A program made the position numbers and the translations under genes. The notes under the pieces were generated by a model. It was given only the letters and a program-made list of their open reading frames with translations. It was not told the DNA's origin and ran no database searches. A stretch of 64,000 nt of DNA from Couchioplanes caeruleus (lineage in GTDB: Bacteria; Actinomycetota; Actinomycetes; Mycobacteriales; Micromonosporaceae), in NCBI RefSeq assembly GCF_003751945.1, contig NZ_RJKL01000001.1:3100001-3164000 (forward strand), in the 5' to 3' direction. Below are positions 16,768-25,741 of this stretch, piece after piece (position 1 is the stretch's first letter; the number at the start of each line of letters is the position of its first letter).

Positions 16768-17703
16768 ATGACCGGCCACAGGTCCGTTGCGCGATTCGAC
16801 CATCCCGCGCTGCTCTACCGCGGCGAACATGAATACGTCGCGGGTTGCACCGCTTTCGTCCACTCCGCCGTGGCAGAGGGCGAGCCGGTCCTGGTGGCCG
16901 TCCCGGGGACGAACCTGGAGCTGATGCGTGAGGCGTTGGCCGACGTCGCCGACCGGGTCGTCTTCGCCGACATGGCCGTGGCCGGCCGCAATCCGGGCCG
17001 GATCATTCCGCGCGTGCTGCTCACCTTCGCGGCCGACCACCCGGGCCGCCGGGTCTCGATCATCGGCGAGCCGATCTGGCAGGGTCGCACGGCGCTGGAA
17101 TATCCCGCCTGCGCCGCGCACGAGGCGTTGATCAACGCGGCGTTCGCCGGCCGCGACGCCGCCATCCTGTGCCCGTACGACGTCGAGCGGCTGGACCCGT
17201 CGATGGTCGAGGACGCCTGGCGTACCCATCCGACGATGATCGAGTTCGGCGGCCACCGCGCCAGCGACCGGTACGCCGATCCGTTCGAGACGGCGTCCAC
17301 CTTCAACCACGAGCTGCCGGCACCACCGCCGGACGCGGAGTTCCTGGTCTACGGCGAGCACTCGTCCCTGGCGGCGGTCCGCTACTTCGTACGCCGCCTC
17401 GCCGCCGCATCCCTCTCCGCCGACGCGACGGAGGAGCTGGTTCTGGCCGCGAACGAACTGGCCGCCAACACCATCGAACACACCTCAGGGCGGGGCCGCA
17501 TCACCATCTGGACCGAGCACGGCACCCTCGTCTGCCAGGTCGACGACGCCGGGCACCTGTCCGACCCCCTCGCCGGCCGCCTCCTACCTTCACCAGACCG
17601 CCAGGGTGGCTACGGCCTCATCCTCACCAACGACCTCTGCGACCTCGTCCGTATCTATACAACCCCGACCACCACCACGATCCGCCTCCACAAATACCTC
17701 TGA
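16768..17703 (+). CDS. MEDS-domain / HATPase (RsbW-like anti-sigma kinase) protein
   Basis: A 311-residue protein. Residues 10-180 are a MEDS domain (FDHPALLYRGEHEYVAGCTA, VSIIGEPIWQGRT, CPYDVERLDPSM). Residues 200-310 form a GHKL ATPase of the RsbW/SpoIIAB kind: N-box ELVLAANELAANTIEHTSG, G1 box DDAG, G2 box GGYGLILTNDLCD. It lies 37 nt after the MEDS-STAS gene and is surely co-transcribed with it. The likely job is to bind or phosphorylate STAS partners or a sigma factor in response to a ligand sensed by MEDS; no sigma gene is nearby. Confidence 0.8.
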   Translation: MTGHRSVARFDHPALLYRGEHEYVAGCTAFVHSAVAEGEPVLVAVPGTNLELMREALADVADRVVFADMAVAGRNPGRIIPRVLLTFAADHPGRRVSIIGEPIWQGRTALEYPACAAHEALINAAFAGRDAAILCPYDVERLDPSMVEDAWRTHPTMIEFGGHRASDRYADPFETASTFNHELPAPPPDAEFLVYGEHSSLAAVRYFVRRLAAASLSADATEELVLAANELAANTIEHTSGRGRITIWTEHGTLVCQVDDAGHLSDPLAGRLLPSPDRQGGYGLILTNDLCDLVRIYTTPTTTTIRLHKYL

Positions 17704-17812
17704 CTCCGGCCTTCCACACCCCACCTCCATCTGGAAGACGGGCGACAACCCAAGACGAGATTGCCGGAAGACCCGGACGGCAAAGGCCGCAAAGTCGAAC
17801 CCTGACGGCAGC

Positions 17813-17837
17813 GGCAGGCGGCAGGCGGCAGGCGGCA
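17813..17837. repeat. Short tandem repeat (GGCAGGC, 3.6 copies)
   Basis: A 7-bp unit repeated in the 474-nt gap after the MEDS-ATPase gene. Apart from this and a weak reading frame near the end, I see nothing definite in the gap. Confidence 0.8.
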
Positions 17838-17996
17838 GCAAAGCCGCCAAACCAAGTGAAGCGCCAGGCGAAGCCGCCCCACCGCCGAAGGCGCCACCCA
17901 CCGCAACAGGCCCCGAAGGCTCCCCACCGCACCGCGGGGCGTCCGGGGACTCGGCCCCCGGAGCAGACAAGACGGGGCCCCCGGTCCGCGCTTTCC

Positions 17997-18191
17997 GTGG
18001 ACAGGGGGCCCCTGGGACTCGTGGAGATGCTCGCCGCTTACTCGAACCCGAAGGATCAGATACAACAGCTGCGAGCCACGCTCGCCGAACTACGCTCGCC
18101 CGGCGCACCGGCCGACGGCCCAGACCTTCCTCCCATAGCCTTTCGCCACTCGGCGGACCCCGAGCCGGAGGAAGGGTTCAGCCTGCGGTGA
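17997..18191 (+). CDS. Doubtful small ORF
   Basis: A 64-codon frame (VDRGPLGLVEMLAAYSNPKD, then QIQQLRATLAELRSPG) with one credible amphipathic helix. It has no Shine-Dalgarno sequence and overlaps the 3' end of the convergent reductase gene by 14 nt. It could be the tail of a lost gene or chance coding in G+C-rich DNA. Confidence 0.2.
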   Translation: MDRGPLGLVEMLAAYSNPKDQIQQLRATLAELRSPGAPADGPDLPPIAFRHSADPEPEEGFSLR

Positions 18192-18855
18192 GCTTCGCCG
18201 CGGCGAGCGCCTCACGTACGACCTGCGCGCTCGCCGGCGTGCCAGGAAGCTCCCCGAAAGCACCGTACGGAGTCACGTATACCGGAGTGTCCCTCTGGGT
18301 GCGCCAGTTCTCAGCGAGCGGGCCGGCGTCCACGGTGTCGAAGCCGAGGCTGTCGAAGAGCTCGGAGACCGCCTGCTTAGCGGCGGCGTCGTCACCGGCG
18401 ATCGGCAGCGCGGACCGGTCCGCGCTGCCCGCCGGTCGCGCCAGGGACCGAAGGTGCTCGAACCAGATGTTGTTGAATCCCTTCACCACGCGGGCTTCCG
18501 AGAGATGCTTCTGCAGCAGCTCACCGGTGGTGCTGGAGCCGTCCTCCAGCTCGGTGAAGACGCCGTCGCGCTCCGGGTAGTAGTTGTTGGTGTCGATGAC
18601 CACCTTGCCCGCCAGGGGCGCCGCCGGAACGTCTTGGTACGCCCGCAGCGGCACGGTCACCACCACGATGTCGCTGGACGCGGCCGCCTCCGCGGGGGTT
18701 GCGGCACGCGCCTTCGGCCCCAGCTCGGACACCAGGTCCTGAAGGGTCTGAGGGCCCCGCGAATTGCTCAGCACCACGTCGTGACCGGCGGCGACCGCCA
18801 GCCTCGCCACTGTGCTGCCGATATTGCCACTGCCGATGAGTCCGATCGTCGTCAT
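18178..18855 (-). CDS. NADPH-dependent F420 reductase-like protein (Fno family)
   Basis: A 225-residue Rossmann protein. TTIGLIGSGNIGSTVARLAV is the dinucleotide fold, with VLSNSRGPQTL after the second strand giving the Ser-Arg pair that favours NADP. IVVVTVPLRAYQDVP, VIDTNNYYPERDG and VKGFNNIWFEHLRS follow the F420H2:NADP oxidoreductase/YrrK-type pattern. Such proteins move hydride between NADPH and F420 or are related reductases of unknown substrate. The ATG at 18855 opens the first strand. The 342 nt upstream, up to the tmRNA, hold only the tmRNA terminator. Confidence 0.75.
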   Translation of the reverse strand: MTTIGLIGSGNIGSTVARLAVAAGHDVVLSNSRGPQTLQDLVSELGPKARAATPAEAAASSDIVVVTVPLRAYQDVPAAPLAGKVVIDTNNYYPERDGVFTELEDGSSTTGELLQKHLSEARVVKGFNNIWFEHLRSLARPAGSADRSALPIAGDDAAAKQAVSELFDSLGFDTVDAGPLAENWRTQRDTPVYVTPYGAFGELPGTPASAQVVREALAAAKLTAG

Positions 18856-19151
18856 GCCAGCGGAAACTTCTGCGATCCCCGGCCGATTCCGCTCGGCAGC
18901 ACACCGTGACAGGCGGCACACCGACACCAGCCGCTGTCGGCGGACCACCGCCGAATCGACACGATCAGCGCGGTAGTCGCTGCGGCGCTCCCCCAGCCTC
19001 CTAGCGCGGTCGCGTGCAGGCCGGAGCGGCGACACTCGCCGTGGCGTGCCAACAGTCCCGGTCACGATGGCGGCTGCCGACCGTCTCTGACGAGCCCGAC
19101 ACGCTGGTCCGGCGCATGGACGCACCGCCCCGGCCAATTTTGCCGACAACG

Positions 19152-19188
19152 AACTTCGGCGGCTCACCAAGTGGTGGCCGCCGAAGTT
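19152..19188 (-). terminator. Terminator hairpin after tmRNA
   Basis: A perfect 12-bp stem (AACTTCGGCGGC/GCCGCCGAAGTT) whose loop can itself pair CACC with GGTG. It begins 9 nt beyond the 3' end of the tmRNA; only a weak T-rich run follows. Confidence 0.7.
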
Positions 19189-19197
19189 GATCTCCAG

Positions 19198-19573
19198 TGG
19201 AGGTGCCGGGAATCGAACCCGGGTCCTTCGTTGTTTTGTCAGGGCTTCTCCGAGCGCAGCTCACTGTGCCTCTACTCGGCCCCACCGATCACGTGAGCGA
19301 GTCGGTGTGACGGGCCCAGTCGCTGATTAATCTCGCCGCACGGCCCCCGCGACCGGGACCGATTGGCCAACCTCCTAGCTGATGCCGGAGATCTGAGCCG
19401 GAGGTGTGCTCAGTCCGACAGACTTGCTACTTACCTCAGGCGGCAAGAGCGAAGTCAGCGCGGGAGTTATCCTTGGCGCTTATTGGTTTCCGACGACCGA
19501 TTCTCGAGACGACGTCGGCTTCCTCGGCTCGCTTCCCCTGTCTCCACGTACGAAGTCGAAACCAGTCACCCCC
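19198..19573 (-). ncRNA. ssrA: tmRNA (ssrA)
   Basis: A 376-nt transfer-messenger RNA. The 5' end GGGGGTGACTGGTTTCGACT and the 3' end GGTTCGATTCCCGGCACCTC plus CA form the tRNA-like domain, with acceptor pairing GGGGGTG/CACCTCC. The resume region reads GCC AAG GAT AAC and encodes the tag AKDNSRADFALAA followed by TGA (tag and stop at 19436-19477), ending in the ALAA degradation signal. CCA is not encoded. It rescues stalled ribosomes together with SmpB, whose gene lies 750 nt away on the same strand. Confidence 0.95.
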
Positions 19574-19642
19574 TCGTAGCGCCACCGCCACTGCGGCAGC
19601 CGTACAAGCCTAACGCGTCCGCGCCCGGAGTTCATTCCGGTA

Positions 19643-20260
19643 TCAGGCGATGCGGCAGGGTGTGCCGTTCACCACGCATCCGGACGGCCGGACGGGGTCG
19701 CGGGTCCGCTTGGTGGCCTGGAAGCCCACGGTGGCGCCGGCTCCGGGTGCCAGGGTGCCGCCGGTGATGGTCCAGGTGTCGCCGGAACGGCTGATCTCGG
19801 CGTTCCAGGCCTGGGTGAGCCGCACTCCGGCGCGGGGGTCGTAGGTGAGGGTCACCTGCCAGCCGCGGGCCGTGGTGCCCGTGTTCACGACCTGGATCGT
19901 GCCGAGGAGGGCGCGGTTCCTCTGGGCGCCGGTCCGGTAGTCGGCCGTGAAGGCCGCTTTCGGGGCGGCGGGGGGCGAGGAAGGGGCGGGCTTGGCGATG
20001 GCGCGCTCCGGCACCCGCGACGCTGGGGTCCTCTGCGGTGCAGCGACCGGCGTCGAGGCCGCCGGTGAGGCGATCGGCAGGGCCTGACCGGTCGTGGCCC
20101 CGGGCGACGTGGACGGCGCCGACGCGGACGGCACGATCAGGATCGGAGTCCGGCGCTCGTCCGGCCCGGCCGCCCGGACGGCCACCCAGGTGGCCAGGAT
20201 GACGAGCATCGTGGCGGCGACGACCACGAACGAGTACCGGGGCAGGCCGAACTGTCTCAC
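19643..20260 (-). CDS. Membrane-anchored protein with a CBM2-like (cellulose-binding) domain
   Basis: About 205 residues. A single hydrophobic segment (YSFVVVAATMLVILATWVAV) near the N-terminus is followed by a Pro/Ser/Thr/Ala linker of some 60 residues. The rest is a carbohydrate-binding module 2-type beta domain (FTADYRTGAQRNRALLGTIQ, TARGWQVTLTYDP, QAWNAEIS) with a C-terminal cysteine pair region (GCVVNGTPC). It probably binds polysaccharide or the cell wall outside the membrane; no catalytic domain is present. The start may be GTG 20260 or TTG 20278. Confidence 0.7.
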   Translation of the reverse strand: MRQFGLPRYSFVVVAATMLVILATWVAVRAAGPDERRTPILIVPSASAPSTSPGATTGQALPIASPAASTPVAAPQRTPASRVPERAIAKPAPSSPPAAPKAAFTADYRTGAQRNRALLGTIQVVNTGTTARGWQVTLTYDPRAGVRLTQAWNAEISRSGDTWTITGGTLAPGAGATVGFQATKRTRDPVRPSGCVVNGTPCRIA

Positions 20261-20324
20261 GGCGTGTTTGCCGGGCAACGGCGGTCCCTTCGCGCGGATG
20301 AACGGGCCGCGGCGAGGGTACCCG

Positions 20325-20801
20325 TCAATCCATCCCCTTGCTCCGGCGACCCATCGCTCGGTTGATCTCCTTGGCGGCGTCGCGGGCGGCGAGGTCCTGG
20401 CGCTTGTCGTACGCCTTCTTGCCCTTGGCCAGGCCGAGCTCGACTTTCGCGTACCCGTTGTGGAAGTAGACCTGGAGTGGCACGAGGGTGACGCCGTCGT
20501 CGCGGAGCTTGCCCATCAGCTTGCTGATCTCCTCGCGCTTGAGGAGGAGCTTGCGGGTGCGGCGCGGTTCGTGATTGGTCCAGGTGCCCTGGGTGTATTC
20601 CGGGATGTGCATCCCGTGCAGGAAGATCTCGCCCTGGTTCTCGTGGCCGAAGGCGTCGACCAGGGAGGCGCGCCCGGCGCGCAGCGACTTGACCTCGGTG
20701 CCGGTCAGGACCATGCCGGCCTCGTAGGTGTCGAGAATCGCGTAGTCGTGCCGCGCCTTGCGGTTGGAGGCCACGACCTTGCGCCCCTGTTCGCGCGGCA
20801 T
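20325..20801 (-). CDS. smpB: SsrA-binding protein
   Basis: A 158-residue SmpB of normal length. It carries [40 protein letters not shown], and the positively charged C-terminal tail [20 protein letters not shown] that reaches the ribosomal A site. It binds tmRNA and brings it to stalled ribosomes. The ATG at 20801 has GGGGGAG 7 nt upstream. It follows the M23/ftsX/ftsE genes in the same direction, an order common in actinobacteria. Confidence 0.96.
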   Translation of the reverse strand: MPREQGRKVVASNRKARHDYAILDTYEAGMVLTGTEVKSLRAGRASLVDAFGHENQGEIFLHGMHIPEYTQGTWTNHEPRRTRKLLLKREEISKLMGKLRDDGVTLVPLQVYFHNGYAKVELGLAKGKKAYDKRQDLAARDAAKEINRAMGRRSKGMD

Positions 20802-20831
20802 GTTCGACTCCCCCACCCGGTGACACTGCAG

Positions 20832-20859
20832 AAAAAAGGCCCGACCGTTCGGCCGGACC
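20832..20859 (-). terminator. Rho-independent terminator after the M23 hydrolase gene
   Basis: On the minus strand GGTCCGGCC-GAAC-GGTCGGGCC (9 bp with two G-U pairs) is followed directly by TTTTTT. It lies 20 nt after the hydrolase stop and separates that gene from smpB. Confidence 0.85.
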
Positions 20860-20878
20860 TCTGCATCTTAGCGCCGGG

Positions 20879-22144
20879 TCAGCACAGACAGCGCGGCAGA
20901 TAATTCGCCGGATTCTTCGGTACGCCGCCGAAGCGCGTCTCGAAGTGCAGGTGGTATCCGGTGGACGCGCCGGTGGTGCCGACCCGGCCGATGACCTCGC
21001 CGCGGCGCACGTACTCGCCGTACCGGACCAGGATCTTGGATTGGTGGCCGTAGCAGGTGGTGAAGCTCCGGCCCCCTTTCCGGCCGTGGTTGATGCAGGT
21101 GTAGTTGCCGTACCCGCCGTTCCAGCTCGCCTGGATGACCCGGCCGCCCGCCGCCGCGTGGATGGGGGTGCCGCCGCCGGCGGCGATGTCCATGCCCGCA
21201 TGCAGTTGCCACACCCGGTAGTAGGGGTCGAACCGGCTACCGAAGTCGCTGGTCTTCCAGCCGTGGACAGGCATCCGGAGCATGCCGCCGGTGTAGGAGC
21301 TGCCGCCGTTCTTCTCGTCCCAGCCGCGCAGTGCGGCCTGGATCCGTTCCTCCTCGGCCTTGGCCTGCTCGTACTTGGCGAGCACGGCGGCGCGCTGGGA
21401 ACGGGCAAGGCGCAGGGCCGCCTTGCGGCTCTGCGCGAGCTTGATCATGGTGGCCCGGGCCCGCTGCGCCGCCGCCTGAGCGCTGCGCGCCGCGGCAAGC
21501 TTGTCGGCGGCCTCGCGCTCGGCGTCCTCGGCGGTGCGCTTGGCGAGCCCGGCCTTGTCCTGATGGATACGGGCCGAGCGCCGCGCCCCGGCGAACTCGT
21601 TGACGTCCTCCTGCTGCCTGCGCATGACCTGCTCGATCAGGCCGATCCGGTCCATCGCGTCCTGCGCTCCGCGGGCCTCGACGAGGACGTTGACGGTCGC
21701 GATGTTCCCGCCCATGTACGACACGGCCGCGATGTCGTCGACCCGTTCACGGGCCTGGTCCACCCGGCTCTGGGCGACCTCGAAGGCGGCGGCGGTGCGG
21801 TCGTACGCCCGGCGGGCGGTGTCGGCCTTGCGCCGGGCGGTCGCGGCCTGCACCGAGGCGGCGGCGACGATGCCGCGCGAGGTGGCGACCTTCTCCTGCG
21901 CCGCGGGCAGAGCTGCCGTCGCGACTTCCAGGCGCCGGGCGGCGCTGCGGGCGGTCGCGGTGGCGTCCTCGAGGATCGCCTCGGCCCGGTCGACGGCCCG
22001 GCTCGCCCTGCGGGCGTCGTCCGAGGACGGGTCGGCATGCACCGCGCCGGGGACGGTGACCAGGAGCCCCGCGGTGCAGAGCCCGCTCAGGCACACGGTC
22101 AGCGCGGCACGAAAGCGGCGATGTCGGCGTCTCTTGGGCTCCAC
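20879..22144 (-). CDS. M23 peptidoglycan endopeptidase, EnvC-like, likely FtsEX partner
   Basis: A 421-residue secreted protein. The signal peptide is RFRAALTVCLSGLCTAGLLV ending near AVHA. Residues 40-270 form a long alanine-rich coiled coil (RRASRAVDRAEAILEDATAT onward) with a central loop YMGGNIATVNVLVEARGAQD. Residues 295-421 are a LytM/M23 domain with the zinc ligands in LHAGMDIAAGGGTPIHAA and HLHFE, so catalysis should be intact. The architecture and the position right after ftsX match coiled-coil hydrolases that FtsEX activates during septal cell-wall splitting. The start is GTG 22144. Confidence 0.85.
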   Translation of the reverse strand: MEPKRRRHRRFRAALTVCLSGLCTAGLLVTVPGAVHADPSSDDARRASRAVDRAEAILEDATATARSAARRLEVATAALPAAQEKVATSRGIVAAASVQAATARRKADTARRAYDRTAAAFEVAQSRVDQARERVDDIAAVSYMGGNIATVNVLVEARGAQDAMDRIGLIEQVMRRQQEDVNEFAGARRSARIHQDKAGLAKRTAEDAEREAADKLAAARSAQAAAQRARATMIKLAQSRKAALRLARSQRAAVLAKYEQAKAEEERIQAALRGWDEKNGGSSYTGGMLRMPVHGWKTSDFGSRFDPYYRVWQLHAGMDIAAGGGTPIHAAAGGRVIQASWNGGYGNYTCINHGRKGGRSFTTCYGHQSKILVRYGEYVRRGEVIGRVGTTGASTGYHLHFETRFGGVPKNPANYLPRCLC

Positions 22145-22202
22145 GAAGAGTCACCGTACTCTGACGTAACGGAGTTTTTCGGTGAAATCGTGCAGAACGG
22201 CA

Positions 22203-22236
22203 ATCGCCGCGCATCTCGGATGAGATGCGCGGCGAT
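22203..22236 (-). terminator. Strong hairpin between ftsX and the hydrolase gene
   Basis: A perfect 15-bp stem (ATCGCCGCGCATCTC and its complement) with a 4-nt loop, without a U-run. It may end the ftsEX transcript or reduce readthrough into the hydrolase gene. Confidence 0.65.
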
Positions 22237-22268
22237 CGGCGTTTGTCGCCCGGAAGGGCGCTCGAGCC

Positions 22269-23144
22269 TCAGACCTTCAGGTAGAAGCGCAGAGTGACCC
22301 AGGCGGTGATCGCGCTGACGCCCGCGCCGACGGCGGCCAGCAGCGGCAGCATCAGGAAGACGTCGCTGTTCTGCATCGGCGTCAGGACGTTGGCGAGGGC
22401 CTGCAGCCGGCCGTCGAGAAGCACGATCTTCAGCGTGAAGATGATGCCGAAGCCGAGGATCGCGCCGATGAGGCCGGCGACCACCGCCTCGAGCACGAAC
22501 GGCGCCTGGATGAACCAGTTGGACGCGCCGACCAGCTTCATGACGGCGACCTCACGGCGCTTGCTGTACGCGGCCACCTGGATGGTGTTTCCGACCAGCA
22601 ACAGCGCCGCCAGGGCCATGAAGGCGGCCACCCCCAGCGCCATCACCTGGACCGTGTTGAAGATCTTGAAGATCTTGTCGAGCAGCTCGCGCTGGTCGAC
22701 GATGTCCTGAATGCCCGGCGTCTTCGCGATCTGCTCGTTGAAGGCCTGATACTGCTCCGGGTCCTTGAGCTTGACCCGGTACGACTCGGGCAGGCTGTCC
22801 GGGCGCACGGACTTCACGAAGTCCGGAGAGTTCCGCCAGAGCACCTTGAACTTCTCGTACGCATCCGTGCGACTCTCGTACTCATGAGACTGCACCAGCG
22901 GACTCTGGAGGATCACCTGCTTGACGGCTTCGCGCTCGGCGTCGGTCACGTTGTCGGTGAGGAAGACCGAGACCTCGACCTTGCCGAAGTAGAAGTCCTT
23001 CATCTGGTCGACCTGCATGTACATCAGCACGCTGGCGCCGAGCATGGTCAGCGACACCGACATGGTGATGATCATGGCGATGGTCATCGTGACGTTGCGC
23101 CACAGACCGACCAGAACCTCGTTGAGGACGTACTTGAAACGCAT
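22269..23144 (-). CDS. ftsX: Cell-division protein FtsX
   Basis: A 291-residue membrane protein of the ABC transporter-like divisome pair. The N-terminal segment is RNVTMTIAMIITMSVSLTML. A large extracellular loop (about 45-165) is the part that contacts the hydrolase. Three further membrane segments follow (TVQVMALGVAAFMALAALLL, APFVLEAVVAGLIGAILGFG, and the C-terminal one). The signature KRREVAVMKLVGASNWFI is present. GGAAGGA precedes the ATG. It is co-oriented with ftsE, 68 nt apart. Confidence 0.95.
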   Translation of the reverse strand: MRFKYVLNEVLVGLWRNVTMTIAMIITMSVSLTMLGASVLMYMQVDQMKDFYFGKVEVSVFLTDNVTDAEREAVKQVILQSPLVQSHEYESRTDAYEKFKVLWRNSPDFVKSVRPDSLPESYRVKLKDPEQYQAFNEQIAKTPGIQDIVDQRELLDKIFKIFNTVQVMALGVAAFMALAALLLVGNTIQVAAYSKRREVAVMKLVGASNWFIQAPFVLEAVVAGLIGAILGFGIIFTLKIVLLDGRLQALANVLTPMQNSDVFLMLPLLAAVGAGVSAITAWVTLRFYLKV

Positions 23145-23212
23145 CGGGGGTTCCTTCCGGGACTCCGCGTTCGAAGATCAGAAAAGCGGAAGGGGCGCGG
23201 GGCCCGGGATTG

Positions 23213-23893
23213 TCAGCCGTAGACGCCGCGCGCCTGGTCGCGGACGATCCGACCGCTCTCGATCTCGATGACCCGGCGGCGCATCTGGTTGACGATGTTG
23301 GAGTCGTGGGTGACCATCACGACCGTCGTGCCGGTCCGGTTGATCCGGTCGAGCAGGCGCATGATCTCGATCGACGTGTCGGGGTCCAGGTTGCCCGTCG
23401 GCTCGTCCGCCAGCAGGATCAGCGGCCGGTTGACGAACGCCCGCGCCACCGCGACACGCTGCTGCTCACCGCCGGAGAGCTCGTGCGGATACCGGTGCTC
23501 CTTGCCGCCGAGGCCGACCAGCTCGAGCACCTCGGGCACGACCCGGCGGGCCACGGCCTTGGTCTTGCCGATGACCTCCAGGGCGAAGGCCACGTTCTCG
23601 TACGCGGTGCGGTTGGGCAGGAGCCGGAAGTCCTGGAACACGCAGCCGATCGAGCGGCGGAAGTGCGGAATCTTCCAGGACCGCATCGCCGTGACGTCCT
23701 TCGAGTTCACCACCACCTTGCCGCGCGAGGGGGCGACCTCGTGCAGCAGGAGCTTGATGATCGTCGACTTGCCGGAACCGGAGGGGCCGATGAAGAAGAC
23801 GAACTCACCCTTCTCGATACCGACGCTGACATCGTCCAACGACGGCCGAGACGCCTTCGGATACGTCTTCGTCACGTTCTCGAGCTGAATCAC
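23213..23893 (-). CDS. ftsE: Cell-division ATP-binding protein FtsE
   Basis: A 226-residue ABC ATPase: Walker [11 protein letters not shown]-loop [16 protein letters not shown], signature [15 protein letters not shown], Walker [12 protein letters not shown], and H-loop MVTHD. With FtsX it forms the membrane complex that controls septal peptidoglycan hydrolysis. The GTG at 23893 opens the first strand ([12 protein letters not shown]). TAGACT lies 8 nt before it and TTGGCG 16 nt further up, so the message is probably leaderless or nearly so. Confidence 0.95.
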   Translation of the reverse strand: MIQLENVTKTYPKASRPSLDDVSVGIEKGEFVFFIGPSGSGKSTIIKLLLHEVAPSRGKVVVNSKDVTAMRSWKIPHFRRSIGCVFQDFRLLPNRTAYENVAFALEVIGKTKAVARRVVPEVLELVGLGGKEHRYPHELSGGEQQRVAVARAFVNRPLILLADEPTGNLDPDTSIEIMRLLDRINRTGTTVVMVTHDSNIVNQMRRRVIEIESGRIVRDQARGVYG

Positions 23894-24004
23894 GGGTGGA
23901 GAGTCTACGCGGTGTAACGGAAACGCCAAGCCCGCCGGTGGACGGTTTTCGTGTCCTTCGGGGCAGATCTTCGGCGTGCCGGGCGCGAGAAACACCGAAC
24001 GTGA

Positions 24005-24034
24005 ACGCCGCCTGACTCATCGTTCAGGCGGCGT
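24005..24034 (-). terminator. Hairpin after prfB
   Basis: A perfect 11-bp stem (ACGCCGCCTGA/TCAGGCGGCGT) with an 8-nt loop, 12 nt after the prfB stop, followed by a T-rich TTCACGTTC. Confidence 0.7.
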
Positions 24035-24046
24035 GTCGCGGTCAGT

Positions 24047-25159
24047 CTAGCCGGCCATCTGGGTCTGCTTGCGCCAGCGGATGCCGGCCTGGATGAAGTC
24101 GTCGAGCTCACCGTCGAAAACCGAGGACGGATTGCCCGTCTCCTGCTCAGTGCGCAGGTCCTTGACCATCTGGTACGGATGCAGCACGTACGAGCGCATC
24201 TGGTCGCCCCACGAACCGGTGGTGTCCTGCTTGAGGCCGGCGAGCTTCGCCTCTTCCTCCTGGCGCTTGCGCTCGAGCAGCCGCGCCTGCAGCACCCGCA
24301 TCGCGGACGCCTTGTTCTGGAGCTGCGACTTCTCGTTCTGGCACGTCACGACGATGCCCGTGGGGGTGTGCGTGAGGCGCACGGCGGAGTCGGTGGTGTT
24401 GACGCTCTGTCCACCGGGACCCGACGAACGGTAGACGTCGACCCGGATCTCGTTCTCGGGGATGTCGATGTGGTCCGTCTGCTCGACGACCGGCATCACC
24501 TCGACGCCGGCGAAGCTCGTCTGGCGCCGGCCCTGGTTGTCGAACGGGCTGATCCGGACCAGGCGGTGCGTGCCCGACTCGACGCTCAGCGTGCCGTACG
24601 CGTAGGGCACCTTGACCGTGAAGGTCGCCGACTTCAGGCCCGCCTCCTCCGCGTACGACGTCTCGTACACCTCGGTGGGGTAACCGTGGCGCTCCGCCCA
24701 GCGCAGGTACATCCGCAGCAGCATCTCGGCGAAGTCGGCGGCGTCCACGCCGCCGGCACCGGCCCGGATGGCCACGAGCGCCTCGCGGGAGTCGTACTCG
24801 CCGGAGAGGAGGGTGCGGACCTCCATCTCCTCGATGGCCTTGGTGAGCCCGACGATCTCGTCGCCGACCTCGGCCACCGAGGCGTCGTCGCCCTCGGCCT
24901 GGGCCATCTCCAGCAGCAGGGTGGCGTCGTCGAGGCGCGAGCGGAGCCGCTCGAGCTTGGAGATCTCGCCGGAGGCGTACGACAGCCGGGAGTTGACGTC
25001 CTGGGCCCGGGCCTGGTCGTCCCACAGGTCGGGGGCGGAGGCCTGCTCCTCGAGCTCCGCACGGTCCCGGCGCAGCTTGTCGAGGTCGAGCACGTTCTCG
25101 ATGTTGCGAAGGGTGGCGTCGAGGGCCTTGAGCTGTTCAGGAAAGTCGGCTGCACTCAC
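24047..25159 (-). CDS. prfB: Peptide chain release factor 2
   Basis: A 370-residue class I release factor. The peptide anticodon SPF ([12 protein letters not shown]) reads UGA and UAA, and the catalytic GGQ lies in [20 protein letters not shown]. The gene is a single open frame: the programmed frameshift with an internal TGA near codon 25, known from many bacteria, is absent. Start GTG 25159 has TATTCT 8 nt upstream and no Shine-Dalgarno sequence, which suggests a leaderless mRNA. It lies upstream of ftsE in the same direction. Confidence 0.95.
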   Translation of the reverse strand: MSAADFPEQLKALDATLRNIENVLDLDKLRRDRAELEEQASAPDLWDDQARAQDVNSRLSYASGEISKLERLRSRLDDATLLLEMAQAEGDDASVAEVGDEIVGLTKAIEEMEVRTLLSGEYDSREALVAIRAGAGGVDAADFAEMLLRMYLRWAERHGYPTEVYETSYAEEAGLKSATFTVKVPYAYGTLSVESGTHRLVRISPFDNQGRRQTSFAGVEVMPVVEQTDHIDIPENEIRVDVYRSSGPGGQSVNTTDSAVRLTHTPTGIVVTCQNEKSQLQNKASAMRVLQARLLERKRQEEEAKLAGLKQDTTGSWGDQMRSYVLHPYQMVKDLRTEQETGNPSSVFDGELDDFIQAGIRWRKQTQMAG

Positions 25160-25225
25160 GACGGTCAAGAATACGCCGCCCGGCCCCTGTTGTGGCCGGG
25201 CGGCCCGTGGTGCGTAGTTCCGCCA

Positions 25226-25741
25226 TCACTCCGCGGGTGCGGCCTTGAGCCAAGTCAGGGCCGCCTTGTGGTACGCGACGGCGAACTCGAGCGCGGCGGC
25301 GCCGTACGCGTCGCCCGCCTTCTTGGCCTCCTTGGCCTGTTCGCGAGCCATGGCCAGCGCCTCCGAGTGATACTCGTTGGCGCCGGTGTAAAGCGTCTTG
25401 AGCTGGCCACCGGCGTGCTGCTGGCCGAAGGCGACGCGCAGGGCGACCGGGTTGCGGATCGCATCGCGGCCGGGTGCCTCGGCGAGCCACCGGCTGAAGG
25501 CACGCTTGCCGGCGGCGGTGATGGCATAGGGCTGGCTGGACCGTGGTCCGGGCTTGCCGAGGCGGACGAAGCCCATCTCGGCAAGGACCGGCAATTCGCG
25601 GTAGACCTGGCTCCGCGTCATCGACCAGTAGGGCCCGAGGCGGCGTTCGGCAGCCGCCATGAGCTGTCCGCCGGTCATCGGCCCATCGTGCAGCAGGCCG
25701 AGCAGTGCGGCAGCCGTGGGATTGATTTGAGAGTCGGGCAT
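25226..25741 (-). CDS. PadR-family transcriptional regulator
   Basis: A 171-residue protein. The N-terminal winged helix ALLGLLHDGPMTGGQLMAAA, QVYRELPVLAEMGFVRLGKP is typical of PadR. The C-terminal helical half (VALRVAFGQQHAGGQLKTLY onward) resembles PadR subfamily 2 dimerisation helices. It should repress a nearby or distant gene by ligand-controlled DNA binding. It lies 265 nt after pruA in the same direction; no target is evident. Confidence 0.85.
   Translation of the reverse strand: MPDSQINPTAAALLGLLHDGPMTGGQLMAAAERRLGPYWSMTRSQVYRELPVLAEMGFVRLGKPGPRSSQPYAITAAGKRAFSRWLAEAPGRDAIRNPVALRVAFGQQHAGGQLKTLYTGANEYHSEALAMAREQAKEAKKAGDAYGAAALEFAVAYHKAALTWLKAAPAE

Noticed and set aside
24047..25159. 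Programmed frameshift in prfB.
   Set aside because: The frame is continuous from GTG 25159 and no CTTTGA-like slip site was seen near codon 25.
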